Source: Strigamia acuminata
Taxonomy: Eukaryota; Arthropoda; Chilopoda; Geophilomorpha; Linotaeniidae
DNA: 64,000 bases
Direction: 5' to 3'
Assembly (NCBI GenBank): GCA_949358305.1
Contig: OX442317.1
Span: forward strand, 1,550,001-1,614,000
Of the stretch, positions 10,481-24,600 are shown piece after piece (position 1 is the first letter of the stretch; each line of letters begins with the position of its first letter). The translations under genes and the position numbers were made by a program. The notes under the pieces are model-generated. The model was not told the origin of the DNA and made no database searches. It saw only the letters and a list, made by a program, of their open reading frames with translations.

Positions 10481-10677
10481 CCGTATTACCCCGCTTTGGA
10501 GGACATACCCTAAAATGCGGGTTTGACCACATCTGGGGTTCTTTTTATGGAATTTTATAAAATTTTATAAAATTCCTGCTAAAAAATTGGGGCTTGTTTA
10601 ATCCGGCAGTGCCAGACAATTCAAATTATCCGGCACCCTGGTCGGACTCCAAAGCCCTCTAAAGCGGGGTACTATGG
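10481..10677. mobile_element. 197-bp MITE with CCGTATTACCCCGC ends, TA target
   Basis: The left end CCGTATTACCCCGCTTTGGA pairs with the complement of the right end (CCATAGTACCCCGCTTTAGA). TA flanks both sides. It shares the CCGTATT start with the copies at 5853 and 58869, but its inner arm sequence differs. Confidence 0.75.
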
Positions 10678-10679
10678 TA

Positions 10680-11854
10680 TACAAGAAACAAAAAACCCCG
10701 CGCAGATTTTGCACCAGGCCCCATTTCATTTCATTTCGTCGCCGCACGTTAAAGGTTTTTTTAAATTTTTTTTCTAACAAGGGAGGGGGTTAGCTCCCCC
10801 CTTGACAGAGTGATAGAAATCAAACCAACAAGTATTTCGTTGCGGAAAAATGGCGACAATAGGACCGACGATGAATTGGTAGGACTCCGCAAGGTAATCC
10901 GACAATAGAATAATGCGAATTGCAAGTTTTCTTGGCCAATTTCAGTAGGCGTTGCAATTAAACTCCGCCTAAAAAACGACACCCCTGATACACCATTTAT
11001 GTAAAATTTGAATTGACCCCACACCCACCCACACGCACACGTAGGTACCCTCTGTTCTTCTAACTAATTTCCATTTTCTCACCGAGAGAGCATCCTCTGG
11101 AGTACCTCATCTCCATTCTGCTTCATTTCGTGGCTTCTTTTATTTCGCTCCATGAATGTTTCATGATTTGGTCTAGATCTTGAGCCCTACATGGGCCATA
11201 TATTCATGAGAACAATCCCTGCAGTCATTTTCTCAACGGGCGGAAATTAATCTCACAGTCCACACGCAGACACAAAAGATTGCAAAGAAGCCAACCCCAG
11301 GGGAAGAAAGAAAAAACAAGCCCCTCTTTTGGCTGTTTTTGCAAGCAGAAAAATGTTTCCCAACGAAAACTCGAGCTAATCACTTAAAGTACCAGCACAT
11401 TCTTAGAAAAACAAACGCCCCTTGTGACATTATCTGAAATTAATTACAAGCAACATCGAATACGTGGAATTACTCATGATTAATGGATGTCAATTGCATC
11501 AAATTGTATGAAAATGATGAATAGGGATGTTTTGCTAATTTGGAAGGGGAAACAATGGTCTCTCGTGTAGCAACTGTGAACTACAAGTTCTCAATCAAAC
11601 CGCACACCGCAGTTTTTATTTGATTAAGACCGAGCTTCCATTGGTGCATTTTGGTTTCCTGCAACTGCTTCTTCCTCCTCCTCCTCCTCCCCATCCTCAG
11701 CCCTGTTTCTCTTTGCCTTGAGCCAACCTGCTGCTAATGAAGACATCTACCATTTGCCAACTGCATATACAGCCTTTGATTACTTTTCAATCGAACTTTC
11801 AAAACTTATTGTGTTTTTTTATTATTTAAGTTATTTATCTTTTTGGTAACCAAA
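10680..11854. other. Intergenic stretch, no gene seen
   Basis: It contains a short (CCT)n run near 11672-11688 and otherwise unremarkable AT-rich sequence. Confidence 0.35.
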
Positions 11855-12149
11855 TACCTCGATTACCTCGATTACCTCGATTATCGGAACACTGGTTATA
11901 TGAACGATCGGTTATCCGAACAGCAGTAAGCGATTTTTTATCGATTTTTTAATACGATTTTTACCTATTTTTAATCGGTTTTTAACGTTTTTTGACAATT
12001 TTTATCCTTTTTTTGGTCGGTTTTAATGCTTTCTAACTACATTTTAATGACTTTTAATTTTCATATGCAGTATAGTATGTGTATAAACCTAATGTTCGGT
12101 TTTATAAACACCCATGTTCCCAATTAGTTCAGATAAACGAGGTGTACAG
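11855..12149 (-). mobile_element. Tigger/pogo-like non-autonomous copy, reverse orientation
   Basis: Its reverse complement matches the element at 52062-52347 along most of its length. The matches include GAACTAATTGGGA, the ATAAAACCGA block, and the series of AATCG/AAACCGAT motifs. The left end is eroded into three copies of CCTCGATTA. The right end closes with CTGTA in complement. The TIR motif CTCGATTATCNGAAC is common in pogo/Tigger elements. Confidence 0.65.
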
Positions 12150-12202
12150 TAGAGTAAACCAAATTCTGTTTATACGCGCGGTAGATAAGTTCTAGATAAA
12201 AA

Positions 12203-12647
12203 CCGTCTTTCCCCGAAAATAACATCAGTCTGTTATATTCGAGTTTTTTCAAGGTTTGTGAAAAAATTCGATTAGAACACCACTTCACCTTCACAACGGT
12301 GTTGTGTTCGAATACAAACGGTGTTGTGTTCGAATACAACACCGTTGTGTTAAGTTATATTACACCTGTTTGGTTTGCCAAATGCACAACATTGGATTGA
12401 AATTGCCTTGTGAATATTTATTTAATGGATCCAAAAAACGTTATGGCCAAGTTAAAGAAGCTGGTGTAATAAAAAATAAATATTTATTATTTTATTTGCA
12501 ATACTGTAAATTTTAAATCATTTTCACAAAATTTCAGAAGTTTTATAAAAAGTATACAATATAACAGAATGGTGTTGTATTCGAATAGAGAACAGCTTGT
12601 ACTCTATCCGAACACAACACAATTCTGTGATTTTCAGGGGAAGACGG
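12203..12647. mobile_element. Inverted-repeat element with CCGTCTTCCCC ends
   Basis: The left end CCGTCTTTCCCCGAAAATAA pairs with the complement of the right end CCGTCTTCCCCTGAAAAT. Inside, a 21-bp direct repeat (12297-12317 and 12318-12338) sits within a palindrome bounded by CACAACGGTGTTG and its complement. It lies just beyond the Tigger-like copy. The superfamily is not identified. Confidence 0.6.
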
Positions 12648-12649
12648 TA

Positions 12650-15600
12650 GTTGCATCCTTTAAAGAAAACCACGACAACAATGGCGGAAATGACCAAAAA
12701 ACTCGCTATTTGTTGGTTTAATATTTGGTTACCGAAAAATTTTACATCTCTATTGAAAGGGGGATAAAAAAAATCGAAAAAATCCATATACCGGTAATTT
12801 ATTTTATTTTTTAAATAATTATTTTAACGAATTTAATCTGATTCCACTTCATAATGACGTACGATTGCAAGAATCATTTTCTATTACCGTTTCTAATCTT
12901 TCCTAATTGGTCGGTTTCCTGGAATGGAAAAGCGAGGTTACGACTACTGATAAGATTTTACAATTGATTTCTCCTTTCAACCTTCGTTGCCTAGTTATAC
13001 AACTCAAACTCAAAACAAACAACAAAAAAAATTAAAATTAAAAAAAAATAAAGTAAACTATTATCAAAAAAATCCAAACAGCATGAAACGTTTCCGCTGT
13101 ATTTCTAATGTAAACACACTACTTATCATCGGCGTGTCAACATCACCAGCCGCACAATCGAGGTAGTAAACACTACAGCGATGCAAATTGGTTAGTTGAT
13201 GCGCAGTGCTCGTACATTGATGGATGTGCTCTTCGTCTCGAGAATAATTACCCACACGCAAGCGGTAAATGCGGCCACCATTCATTCACGTCTCGTCCAG
13301 CGTCCCCTAGGATAATTGAAAAGCCAAACGATACTCAAACTTGGCCCGACTTCGTCCCATTATTCATCTAATTAGCATCACACAAACAAAACAAATTCCC
13401 AAATCAAAACTCCAAACAAATTCCACTCTTAATCCCCTCACGTCTCCAAATATTTAATCCTTCATTAAAAATGGCTCATTCGTGTCGAAAAAACGTCAAA
13501 TTTACTTCGCACCTGGTTCACAAATACATTTTCAATCTATGTGTTTACGTGAACATGATGGAGTGATATGTCATTCATTAATTGCACACACACGTCTCAC
13601 TTGACCTGCGATCTGCCATTACGCGGGCCGCCCATCATAAACATTCAAAGCGCCGTATAATAAAATAACAAGAGGCGAAATGACATTGATAAAAAGCTTT
13701 CGATACGAGGCAATAATAACAGTTTTATACAGGGTTTTAGGAGGTCGTCCGTTCGAGACGAGCAACTTGAATTCGCTAAAGCTTCTTGCTACTAATGAAG
13801 CATTAAAATTTCAATTGCGCTTTCACGACACTCCTTTAAGGCTCCCCCGCACCCACCCATCGCTTTCTCGCCCCTCCTGTAGCGTTTTACGACGTGTAAT
13901 TTATAGCCAAAATGTTGCTGATTGTGGGATCTTATTACATCCCCGCATGACTATGATTAAATTCGACTGATGGCACGTGCATTTCTACAACCCTTTGCAC
14001 TAATAAATAAAATAAAAATGGCCGTTTTAATTTTCTAAATTCACTCAACTGTTTTAACGGATGCAATTTAAAGCGCCGATGATGATGATTATTTTGCATG
14101 TCCGTTTTCATTGATTTTTTTTTTTTTTTTTTATATAAATGACACAAAGCGTTGGAATTTCTTGAATAAATTTGCGTGAAAACATAAGAAATTTATACCG
14201 CAGCAGACCCGGCGGTGCTTGGAACAGTTGGAGGGAAAAGAGAAAGATTTTAGAGAAAAATTTTAGATTTAAAATGCAAAATTTGACACGCAGATAAATT
14301 CGATTTAAATTTCAAGGAAAAATATTTCCATTACGGTAACTGTAATTTTCCTAAAAATATTTAGGGAATTTCCCATATTTGTCTTTTTTTTCTTTTCTGG
14401 TACGTATCTACAGAATTGGGTGTGTATCACCACGGCAAGAATGTGCATTTCGTCTTTAAAATGTTGATGTTGTTTGAACAGTCAAGTGTAAATTGATTTT
14501 CGTTTAATAATAATAAATAAACAAATAAAAAAATCCAATGAAAATCACTGCGGTAATTGCGTTACATTCAATCAAGATTAAATTCAATTTCGGGAGCCTT
14601 TAAATAAAATGCAAAGTGTAAACAAATAAAGCAAAACAACAACAACAAAAACACACATTTCGACGCGTTCCCGATTCCCTTTGGTAACGTTTCGGCACCC
14701 CGGTTATCCGTTATGCAATTTTCCCATTTATTTTTCATGCTAAACTCAACACTTCAACGTTTCCCATTCCAATGTGTTTTCCAACGAGGCCAATTCAAAG
14801 CTGCCCCTGTCAGTTGATTTGCCTGTCGATGTCAGCCACATGTGCACACCAGCTAATGGCTAAAGCGAGGGCAAGCGGAGGTTCGCCAACGCTTATAAGC
14901 ACCCATTACCTGTATCGTGTATAATTTATGAGGAAATCCTTACTGACACCGTTCCAGACACGTTAAAATTCTCATCACCTGGATTTCCAACGCCTTTTTT
15001 TAGCACAAATCTTTTTGTACTCAAAATAATCAGCTAAGAAGTGCTAAGTACAACTTTAAAAACTTGTAAGAAGTCATTAAATAGGCTTAAATTAAGCTGA
15101 AAAGCACACATTAAAGTGCGCTAATTAACTTGTGACACGAGAAAAGCGTGCGAAATCAATTCAAATGCTCTCATTGTGCGCGGGATGTTAATTGAACAAG
15201 ATATCCTTTACAACGCGGGTCTAAATTGACCAAAATGACTGAATCCAATGTCTAAAATAATCAAACCAACTGAATTGAATATCTAAATATAAATTCTGTC
15301 TATAGAGCACGGGTGTTCTAGGAGAGCATTGAATATATTTTTTCTTTGGTGATAGAAAAATGTATTGTACAAAAACAATTCAAAAAAAGTGGGAAAAAAT
15401 ACAGGAAATGCAGAATCCGAATTTAATTTAGTTTATTTTTTTGAGAGGAAAATTGCAGGCAAGTCCAAATTCAATGAAATCGATACACAGCTTCAAGCAT
15501 TTGTGTTAGACGAGCAAGCTATGCATATTTTGCCCCTGCAAAATTCATACATACAGACCGCATCTTTCTCCCAAACCACATATGCCATCTTCAAATCCAT

Positions 15601-16900
15601 TTACCGAACTTTGCAACTTAATTTACTTAAAAAAAAAAAAACCAAAAAAAAACCAGCACTTAGCAAAAAAAAAACAACAACTTTTTTCCCGCAATTTAAT
15701 TTAATTTATCTCCTACCTAGCATCGCACAAAACCAACCTTTTTAATTATTACCTCCGTACCCCCCCCCACACCCTCCCCCACAAAATAAAAAACATACTC
15801 TGCACGTCAATCACTGCACAGTCCACTCAAGCGAATTACACATAAATAAACAAGGTCTTACGAACCCAAAGTGAAGTGAAGGAGGAAGAAAAAAAAGGCA
15901 GAGGAGGAGCATCTGGCTCGAGAGACCTGTAAAACGCAGGATACATCTCTTCCATTCCATTCCATGCTCATATACAAACCACAACGCCTAAACCAGAATT
16001 GATGAACATTTCAAGAGAGAGCATACAACAGATTACGGGTCTCCAGGGCCAGATGAGACTCTGCCGTCGCCGATACCTGATAAACATTAACCCCACAGAG
16101 GGAAAACAAGGCCACAAAGTGGATAAACACCTTGCCGACCTGATAAGTGGGCTTGGACGCCATCTGCTGTATTCTCTATGTTTTTTAAATGAGCAGTCTC
16201 TCTTCGCACCTAAAGTTAATAACTATTTCTGATTTATCGACTACACCTCGCGCTTCAGGTAATCCACGTGTGCGGGGTATGTAATCTGGAACGTAAACGG
16301 GGGGGCACGGGGGCTCGTGGCCAGCATTGGGTGCAGCAGGGGCTTTAAAGGTGAAAACTCGAGGTGGAAAATGGGCTTTTCGCTGAACAGGTGATTGATG
16401 ACTCAATTTTAAGTGCAGGAATGAATTTTAATTGATACTTGTTCAAAGAATAAATTAAAATTAAAAATAAAAATAGAAAAAAATATATATATATATTTTA
16501 TATGCAAAGCAGATTTTTTTTAGGCGCATCAGCACTTAGTGTGTTGAAAAATGCACTTTTTAAGTGAAAGAATGCTTATTTTAGGTGCAAATATGCACGT
16601 TAAAGTGCCGCATCACACTAGGCACAGGTGTAAAAATGACTAACACCCTTAAACTTAAGGTGTGCACTTTGGGACAACTTTACAGGCAATAAGATTTTTT
16701 TTCCTTTGCAGCGCAGATTCGGTTAGGCGCATAATTTACATTCAACTCAAAGCGTCACCAGCAAAGCAAAGCCTCAGAAACCCCAGTGTTAAAATTTGAT
16801 ATTATTTTCATGCAGATGCACCAATAAAATAGAAGTAGCTTTACTCATTTTAACGTTATGTTCCCCATAGGATTTTTACAACAGAAGGCAAAAAACAGAG
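12650..16900. other. Intergenic stretch, no gene seen
   Basis: It is AT-rich with many poly(A) runs. A diffuse set of TTAGGTGC/AAAGTGC motifs at about 16555-16680 resembles the unit of the 48-kb minisatellite. No exon was supported. Confidence 0.4.
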
Positions 16901-16904
16901 ATAT

Positions 16905-16947
16905 TACCGTAAGGCTCCGAATTAACGCCCGGGCTACAATTCGGAGC
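16905..16947. repeat. Solo end of the CCGTA-type MITE family, with hairpin
   Basis: TACCGTAAGGCTCCGAATTA followed by ACGCCCG resembles the left end of the 5853 element (CCGTATTTCTTCCAATAGCG). It also holds a 10-bp perfect hairpin, GCTCCGAATT (16914-16923) with AATTCGGAGC (16938-16947). No matching far end was found. Confidence 0.4.
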
Positions 16948-18521
16948 TTTGTGGCATTTTAGATGGAAAATGACGGAAATTAAAAGGAGTTAAATTAGGA
17001 TTCTCCAATCACGTTTGACTGAGATGGATGTAGATGGGGGTCGTGAACAATGCCCCATATATCACGTGACCTAGAGATAATACGTACACGTCAAGCTACT
17101 TGATGTTTCAGGTCGAAGTCTATCACGGCATAGATTGATAGGTTAGATGTGCACTGTGCAGTAGTTAACGATAATGGATGCTGACATCGTTTCATGTTGA
17201 CCCTGTTACTTTCCTTTGCCAAGTAATCTGGGAATATTTTTGGAGAAAAAATTTTTTTTTTCTGTCAGGAATTGTGGAAAACTATTTCCACAATTCATTT
17301 TCCGCTTGGTGTGAGCGGAGCATTCATTACTTCGAATTTTTTTGCGCGCCAAATTTATTTATATTGCGAGATATGATCAAGTTGTATAAGTTAATGAAGC
17401 AGTTTGCGAGTGTTTACCGTGTATACATTTCGCAGCACGAGATATATAGCGCAGTTATTAACGCGATTTGTCACGGATTGCACGCGGCTTTTGAATGAAG
17501 AAAAGGGGAAAGAAATAAGTCTTAAAAAATGAGTGGAAAAGCCGTAGGTGCCTTCAAAGTTTCCGTTTAAATTATAAACAGCAAAAACATAAGGCAAAAA
17601 CTTGAAAGTGTTCGTTTTTAGGCCTGTTTATTGCGTGGTTTTTGAGTCTCATATTCGGTAAGTAAATGGCGATTAAAAATTCAATCGTTTCAATCAACTA
17701 AATTTTGATTCACTTATTTGAGCACAATTAAGCTGAGTAAATCACGCCTGAATGCAATATGGCGATTGGATCGTGACTTCGTGGCAGCCATTTTGAATTT
17801 GATTGTAAAAACTAAAACCTGACATAAACAACTTGTTTTTGGCATCCATTCCGCTGATAGAACTCCATAAACGGTAAAGACAGAAAGTTGTTTATTTATC
17901 AAGAGTTTGCTGAGAAATTGGCACGTAATTAATCCGAAAAGAAAATGAAATTTCATTAGTCAAATATGCAGGATTAATAAATTCCGGCCGACAATCGAGA
18001 AGAGTTTAGGTTAAAGTTTCTTAACGGATTGTTTTAATTATAAATTTGGATCGAGTCCAAGTAGGTCGCAATAAATGGAATTTGTTCAATTTCTAAGAAA
18101 GAAAAATCCCCCGAGATCGCCTCCTAGAGCAGCGGAGATAAAAGTCAAACGCGAAAGCAAACTCCGTGTGTCTGTATGCTGTGTGCACACGTGAAAATGG
18201 ATGAAATAGTAGGCACACGAAAGGTTATGTCAGTAATGAATTCCGCTGCAGCGTGGCAACTAGCGATAAGCCTAATAATTCCATTAATGGACTGCATAAA
18301 CAACGAGCCAGACTCGGACGGGACTTCTCTCCTCTCTGCACACAATGGGAGAATGAAGAACTTCTCCTCCTGATGGGCGGCTTTGCTGTCGGTTCGCCGC
18401 TCGTCGAACTGAATTACAGAGAAATGCCAATAAAAAAATGAGCCAATATAATAACAAAAAACGAAAGTTCATTTTTATTCATTGATAATTTGTTTTTCTA
18501 CTTCTTTCTTCTATTTTACAG
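16948..18521. other. 5' flank of the voltage-sensor gene
   Basis: The first visible exon starts after an acceptor at 18520-18521, so an upstream exon or noncoding leader is expected. The 18120-18420 patch is less AT-rich and could hold the promoter or first exon. No donor with a matching frame stood out. A small palindrome with ATTGTGGAAA arms lies near 17270-17300. Confidence 0.4.
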
Positions 18522-18608
18522 TCATGAAGAACTCATGAAGTGCCAAGATCATGCTGTCTGCGATTTGAATGGCGCTTTTGTACATGACGATGATGATCCA
18601 AACAAAAA
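18522..18608 (+). CDS. TMEM266: Voltage-sensor gene exon 1 (first visible), N-terminal tail
   Basis: It encodes the N-terminal cytosolic tail with an acidic HDDDD stretch. The in-frame Met at 18535 is a possible start, but the frame is open to the acceptor, so an upstream coding exon may exist. The donor GTGAGT at 18609 leaves phase 2, which fits exon 2. Confidence 0.65.
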
Positions 18609-21600
18609 GTGAGTTTTCTTGCTCGCAAGACACGACTGAATTTTTCCCACGTCTTATCTTTCTTTGTGGCTGCAATTAAGCAGCCGTTGCCACGCGACAG
18701 TTTCCTGTCACGCGAATCAAATTTTCCGCGACATCTGTTTATGCGACGGTCGTGTTTTCCTTTTTCCGTTCCGACTAATAGATTGAGCAACAAAAAATTA
18801 TTTTACTCATTTTTATCAATTTTGCTAATGGGAGGTTCCACAAAAAGTGCATAATTGCGAATAGAAAATCAATTCTGAAAAACGAGTCGAAATTTTTATT
18901 TTGATTGACATTAAAATCAAAAATAAAATTAATAAATTAATAAAAAATGAATAGCAACAGCATTTCATGCATATTGAATAAACACCAACTTTAGATGATA
19001 AAAAACCAATGAATAAGGAATGAAAACAACTCGAAACTAAAAATAAAAAAATTTGGAAAAGTATAAAAAAAAATTAAAATTTGTTTTTAGCGTCTTCGCG
19101 TTCTACCGTGGGTGGTCAGGATTGAGGATTAAAGAACAAAGATGCATTTGTAAAAATCGATTGGATTCAAGGTGGGAACTGGGGAGCACAAAACAGATTC
19201 TCTCAATCTAAATCCTCTGACCAATGACCATTCCATTTCCCCCCTCTCTTTCCCCTTTAATTCTCACCTTTCAGGTCACTACAGTCTCGTAACCCCCCCG
19301 ACAACACATTGAAAAGTAAATCGCCCAAATTGAACGTCAAAGTGATAAATTGATACAAATCACGTTTTGCTATTTCAAGAATTTGTCATCAGATGCCAGC
19401 AAGCGCACACTGCGCTTTAAAACTACAATCCAAGACACTTGCCACAACTGCCACGTACACGCGTACCTTTACCAACTACCACACACACATATTACAGCAG
19501 CAGAAATGAGAAATAAAAAAATCCAAACTTGTTAAAAAATGAAATTGCATTTCAAAGTTTGCACGGGTTTACGCCCGTGCAACATAAACCGAAAGGCTTT
19601 TCGAAAAATTAATTAACAGTAATGCTCATATTACGGGGAAAATTGAAATTCAAATATTGCTCGAGTGAAAAAAAAATTCGTTTGACATTCCGCTCCGCAC
19701 GTCTTAGCTCGTTATTCCGGTAACTCGCTGCTGAATAAATGATAAACAAAACCTGCAAACGCGGCCTCACAAACGATTAATTTAATTACTCCACCTTGTT
19801 TATCGAGTAGTATCTCATACGGTTCAAAAATATATTTTACAATACATATTATTATTATTATTATTGGTATATTATTAAAAATACATTGCAATATAATTTT
19901 AATGCCTTTTTGAAGCAGCTGGGAACATGGCCGTTCAGATAACTTCTAAATCACCTTATCAGCTGAATTCTCGTGTTGTGCGGACGCCTGATCGATAGGC
20001 GAGTTGACTTAATGCACCAACTTTACCCCAACACAAATAAACTCCGTTATATTAATAATCCCCCGTGAGGAAAATAAAAAAAAAAGAAAAGGAGAGAAAA
20101 ATGAAAAAAAAAGAAAAAGGAGAGAAAAATCCGAGGCACTTTTACTCTGATTAAAATTTCTTCTTCTTCTTCTTCTTCCCCGCGCCTGTCTCGACTTAAA
20201 ACTTAATGATTTCACACGATGCACGTTGCGTTATTGCATTAATTCGGAGCAGCCCAAGTGTTTATTCGTGCGCCACGAAGCCCATTTTTGTTACAAATTC
20301 ATGGCGGAATTCAATGTTTACGTCGAAAATGCCTTTCCATTTGGCTCTCATCGCAATGAGACTGTCAATGTCTCCATCCTCTCAAATTTGTAACCGGCTT
20401 TAGTGCACACGCGCACACTCCCTTCTATAGACGCGCATAAATCCTCGTGTTTGTGCTGTCCACACTGTTCGATCAAAGGGAAAATGGAATCGAACGCAAA
20501 CACGTCTAATGAGGCATAAAAGACCCACTTTGCGATGTTAAATATGCAAACTGGGCAATGCGACTGCGCACTTGTCGTTTTATCGCCCGATCCTTTCTTC
20601 CTTCTTTCCAAACAAACCAAATAAATCAATCGAGAAAATGCACAAATTCAAAAACTCTTTCTTCGACTTTAATTTTGCCCAATTTATACCCTCGAAACCT
20701 GTGGCCATTTTAGCCAACCTGTTTCACAAGATACAAACGTAGTGGGCACGCAGCCAACCATTTTCCTCTTCCTTCACTTCCCGAGCGAGATGAAAAATCA
20801 TGGCACTAGAATAAGACACAAATCGCGCTTTTGACCGTAAAAAAAAGCGCCGTCATTAAATTCTTTTTGGCCCTTATTTTCTCCCTTTGCCGTAATAAAG
20901 GCTCACAACCGGCCAAGAATACAGACGAGCTCGAGCCATTCTCCGATCAATTGTGCCCTTCCTTTCTCCTCGCCACCTGTTCGCCATCAAAGATGACCAT
21001 TCAATGATTTACCCCCCTCGACTCAACAAAACGAGCGTGCGTCCGACGACTCTTGATGGCCGTCCCTTTCTTTCTTCCATTCACAGTTCTTGCCTACATC
21101 TACTGACCACTAAACACGTATCGAGCGCCTCAGAGTCAATAACCGTGCGCGGGCGGCTTTCCCTTTATGCTAATGAGTGCTGGCTCGCGTTTGACAGGCA
21201 AAGGGCTGGCCACGGCCTCCGCCGCTGTTTATTACTGGCCATAAATCTGGGCCCAATTTGGAAAGTTGTGTCCACCTCTGAAATTTGCCGCTGATTGAGA
21301 ATTAGGTGAATTTGAATGAATAATGCAAGAATTAAATTGGCGGTAAATAAATTGCTGGGTAATGGTCAACAACTCCATCTTTAATTGCTTGCTTTTGGTT
21401 TTTTTTTCGCTAAATTTTTAAAGTGTGTGTGTATGTGACATTTCCACTCAAAAGCATTGTGCAATTTATTTCTCAAGCGGGCGGGAAATTTGGACATTTT
21501 TAACATTGTTCAACATTGTTTATCTTTTGCCCCCAGAGCTTCGCTGCACTTCACCAACAAATACAATTTAAGTTGCCAGAGAATGGAATGAGAACCTTAA

Positions 21601-24600
21601 AGTGTTTTTTCTTTTTTTTAATCTTCTCCCATGGAATATTGAGTGACGAATGAAATTGTATACATTTTCTAATTATTTGACAAAAATGTCAACAAAGAAC
21701 ATTTCGCTGTCATTGCGAACTGGGGAACAGACAATTTTAATAAGGAATTATTATTTTCTTTTCTGTCGGTTGTAAAAGCACGCTCCTGATCCTAGAAAAG
21801 ACAGGGCAAGCGCCTTTGCCAGGCTTACTTGGCCGAGTGCTACCGCCCTCTGCAATGGGAAGAAATTGCATTACTTTACCAATAGTGACTGCAACACTAA
21901 TGTTGGCCTTCATAACAAAAGAAAACAAGTGTGTGCTCTCAAGAGTCAAGACCACACGCTACAAGTCAAACTTCTCGATCGAAAATAATGTTCCTCGAAT
22001 TTCCTAAAATATGGATACCGTAATTTAATTTACCATAGGCAATTTAATTTATTTATTTACCGAAATGATAACATTTTTCGTAACACTTCTTGTAACCTTC
22101 ACCTAAGACGTTTCACTTCAATAAGGCGGACACAATGCATGGGTAAACAGGACATTTCCTGTCTGGTCACTCAAGGCGGTTCAAACGCTTCCATTAAAAT
22201 TTAAATTAAATTCCGCCATCACAAACGCGAATCGGTGCGAATTGAGACGATCCTGATTGGTCCCCGTAAGCAGCTTTTCCTGCTCGAACTTCCGAGTTCA
22301 AATTAACGTCAATTTAATGTAATTTTGATGTTGCAGAGTCGCAACTGGCCCGTGTTGTTTCATCCTTCTTTGTGTGAACACAAGTAAGAACCTGCCATTA
22401 GAGGACGTCTAAATGACAGGTTTAATAAAAAATGTACGACTCTCCACTAGCCGTGTCCATCTGGCGTTTAAACTTGTAGCGGGACGTGTAAACATCTTTG
22501 TAAGTTGCAGCTCGGTAAGTTAACACGCTAAATTGACGAGCTACAAGTTACATTACACGCTTTCCCTACGAGATAAGCTTAGCAAGGTCTAGCTCCATTT
22601 CCACTCAAATTCCAGATATGTCCACATTTACTAGTGATATACTAGATCCTGTTAATCGAATTTGTCCGATTTTTTTTCTTTCCGGCAATGATAGAAGTCC
22701 CAAAGAGAGTTCTCATTACGAATTCAATAGACACAGTACAGGTATCGAGAAACGCACAATTCTTTACTTCAATTGTGAAGGATTACGGCACATTTGGCCT
22801 TTGACCGACGAACCAAATCAAGCAGTCTTTTTTCTTTCTTCGTGTTCTGCTTGAACCTCGCCTGCAAGAGATTCATCACATTCCCAATTAACTTGTAGTT
22901 TCTAAAGATAACCATCAATCACTTCCGGTTTAAAGACACATCAAACACTAGATTATCTCAATCGAGACTATCCATCATCAATTAACACGAAGGTAATCAA
23001 TTCTAATCTGACTCTGCTCACCTCATCTGCAACACTTTCGAAATAATTCAAAGAAATGAAGAAGAAAAAGACAAAATATTCAAATAATTAATTAAATCAC
23101 ATTTGTGCAAACACATAAAACGCAAATTTGGGCTCGACTTTATCCCTATTGTAGCACTCCATGATTTGTAGCGATTCTTTGGCCTTGGCCAACTCCTTTA
23201 TTGATTTCCTATTGTCTCTGCTCGAATAATGGCTGCTCTGCCATTACTCATTCGCACGACTCCATACGGATAACTTTCACAATGTCTTAGTCAAATTTCA
23301 TTTTAAAAAATGAAAAAAAAACGAATAATAATAACCACCATACATTAAACTAACCCCTATTCTCCCGTCGTTACAGATTATGCGAATATTTATGGCATTT
23401 TCTCAACTCCAAATTGACCAACATCGTCGTTGTTTTCCTCACGTTCGTCCAAGGAATTATCCTCGTGGCCACTTTGCTCATCGATCTCAAGGCCATTCAA
23501 GGTGAGTCTTAAAACCCCATCTTCATACATCAACTTCTTTCCTCTCCTTCCCCATTAACCCCTCTAAACCCCTTCTTACTTCGCCATCAACCGAGATGAT
23601 GGATGACATCGCAATTTATTTCCTTTTCAAAACCTAAACACAACCATACCTGCCCCAAAAAGCCACTTCCCCGCCACACACACCTGAAGAGACAAAGAAA
23701 GAGAGAGGGACAAGGCAAAAAGCAAACGACTCGCCTAACTCATTAGAATATGGCAAAGGCCCGGCTAAATGTGCAAAAAGCCACCTGTTATAACGACACG
23801 TGCATTTTCCGTCTTTTCCCTCGGTCTACGGTAGTAAAACCTTATTGCCTCGAGACGCGACCACGAAACGAGTCACGTGACTCATCCTCCTCCACCCCTG
23901 CCTCCCCCCGTTGCAGATGCAAATACACGCAGCGTTCTGAGGTAGACTTGTTCCGTGGAATGTAAAAGCCAACTTGTTTCACCCATGAAAATGTTTTTAT
24001 TTTCCGGCGTGGCATTTTAGGTTTTGGCGTAATGGTTCGGTCTCCATTTACCCATTTCGCTAGACCTCGTGCTTGTATCATATCGAACGTTTTTGAGGTT
24101 AGAAAATTACTTTCACGCGATAAAAATAAAAGGAAAAAAATGTATATAAAAGGAGTGGGGGAGAAAAAAAATCGAAACTGGTTTCGAAGTAGTTAGGATG
24201 TGATTTACGATATTCACGTCGCATCACGCGTTAACCCGTCAGCAGCCGTGGGGAAACAAAACCCGAGACATCTTTCTCGAGCGGTTTAGCATTTGCAGAA
24301 TTAGCCGCCACATAAGTTTAGTTGCAATTACAGCTAGCAAGAAATCTAGCGGCTAATGTGGCAAACGACGCAGACACGACCAAATCACGAGTGTTTTCCT
24401 ACTAAAGCTGTGTAACCGAGGGCTTTCTAATTGAAAGAAATGAAGAAAATGGTGGAGAATGGCTTACCTAGTGTGTGCCGGATGTTGGATGTCGTCCGAT
24501 TTGATGCTTCCGGGTTAAGAGTGGTCAGTGGAGTGGGCAGCATCCGTTAAAACACGCAGTTGTGTGAATATTTCGTTTTCTAAGCAGCGGATTTGGTGAA

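Noticed and set aside
22465-22565. Possible pre-microRNA hairpin (AACTTGTAGC and complement about 70 bp apart)
   Set aside because: Only a 10-bp perfect stem; the rest does not pair well enough.
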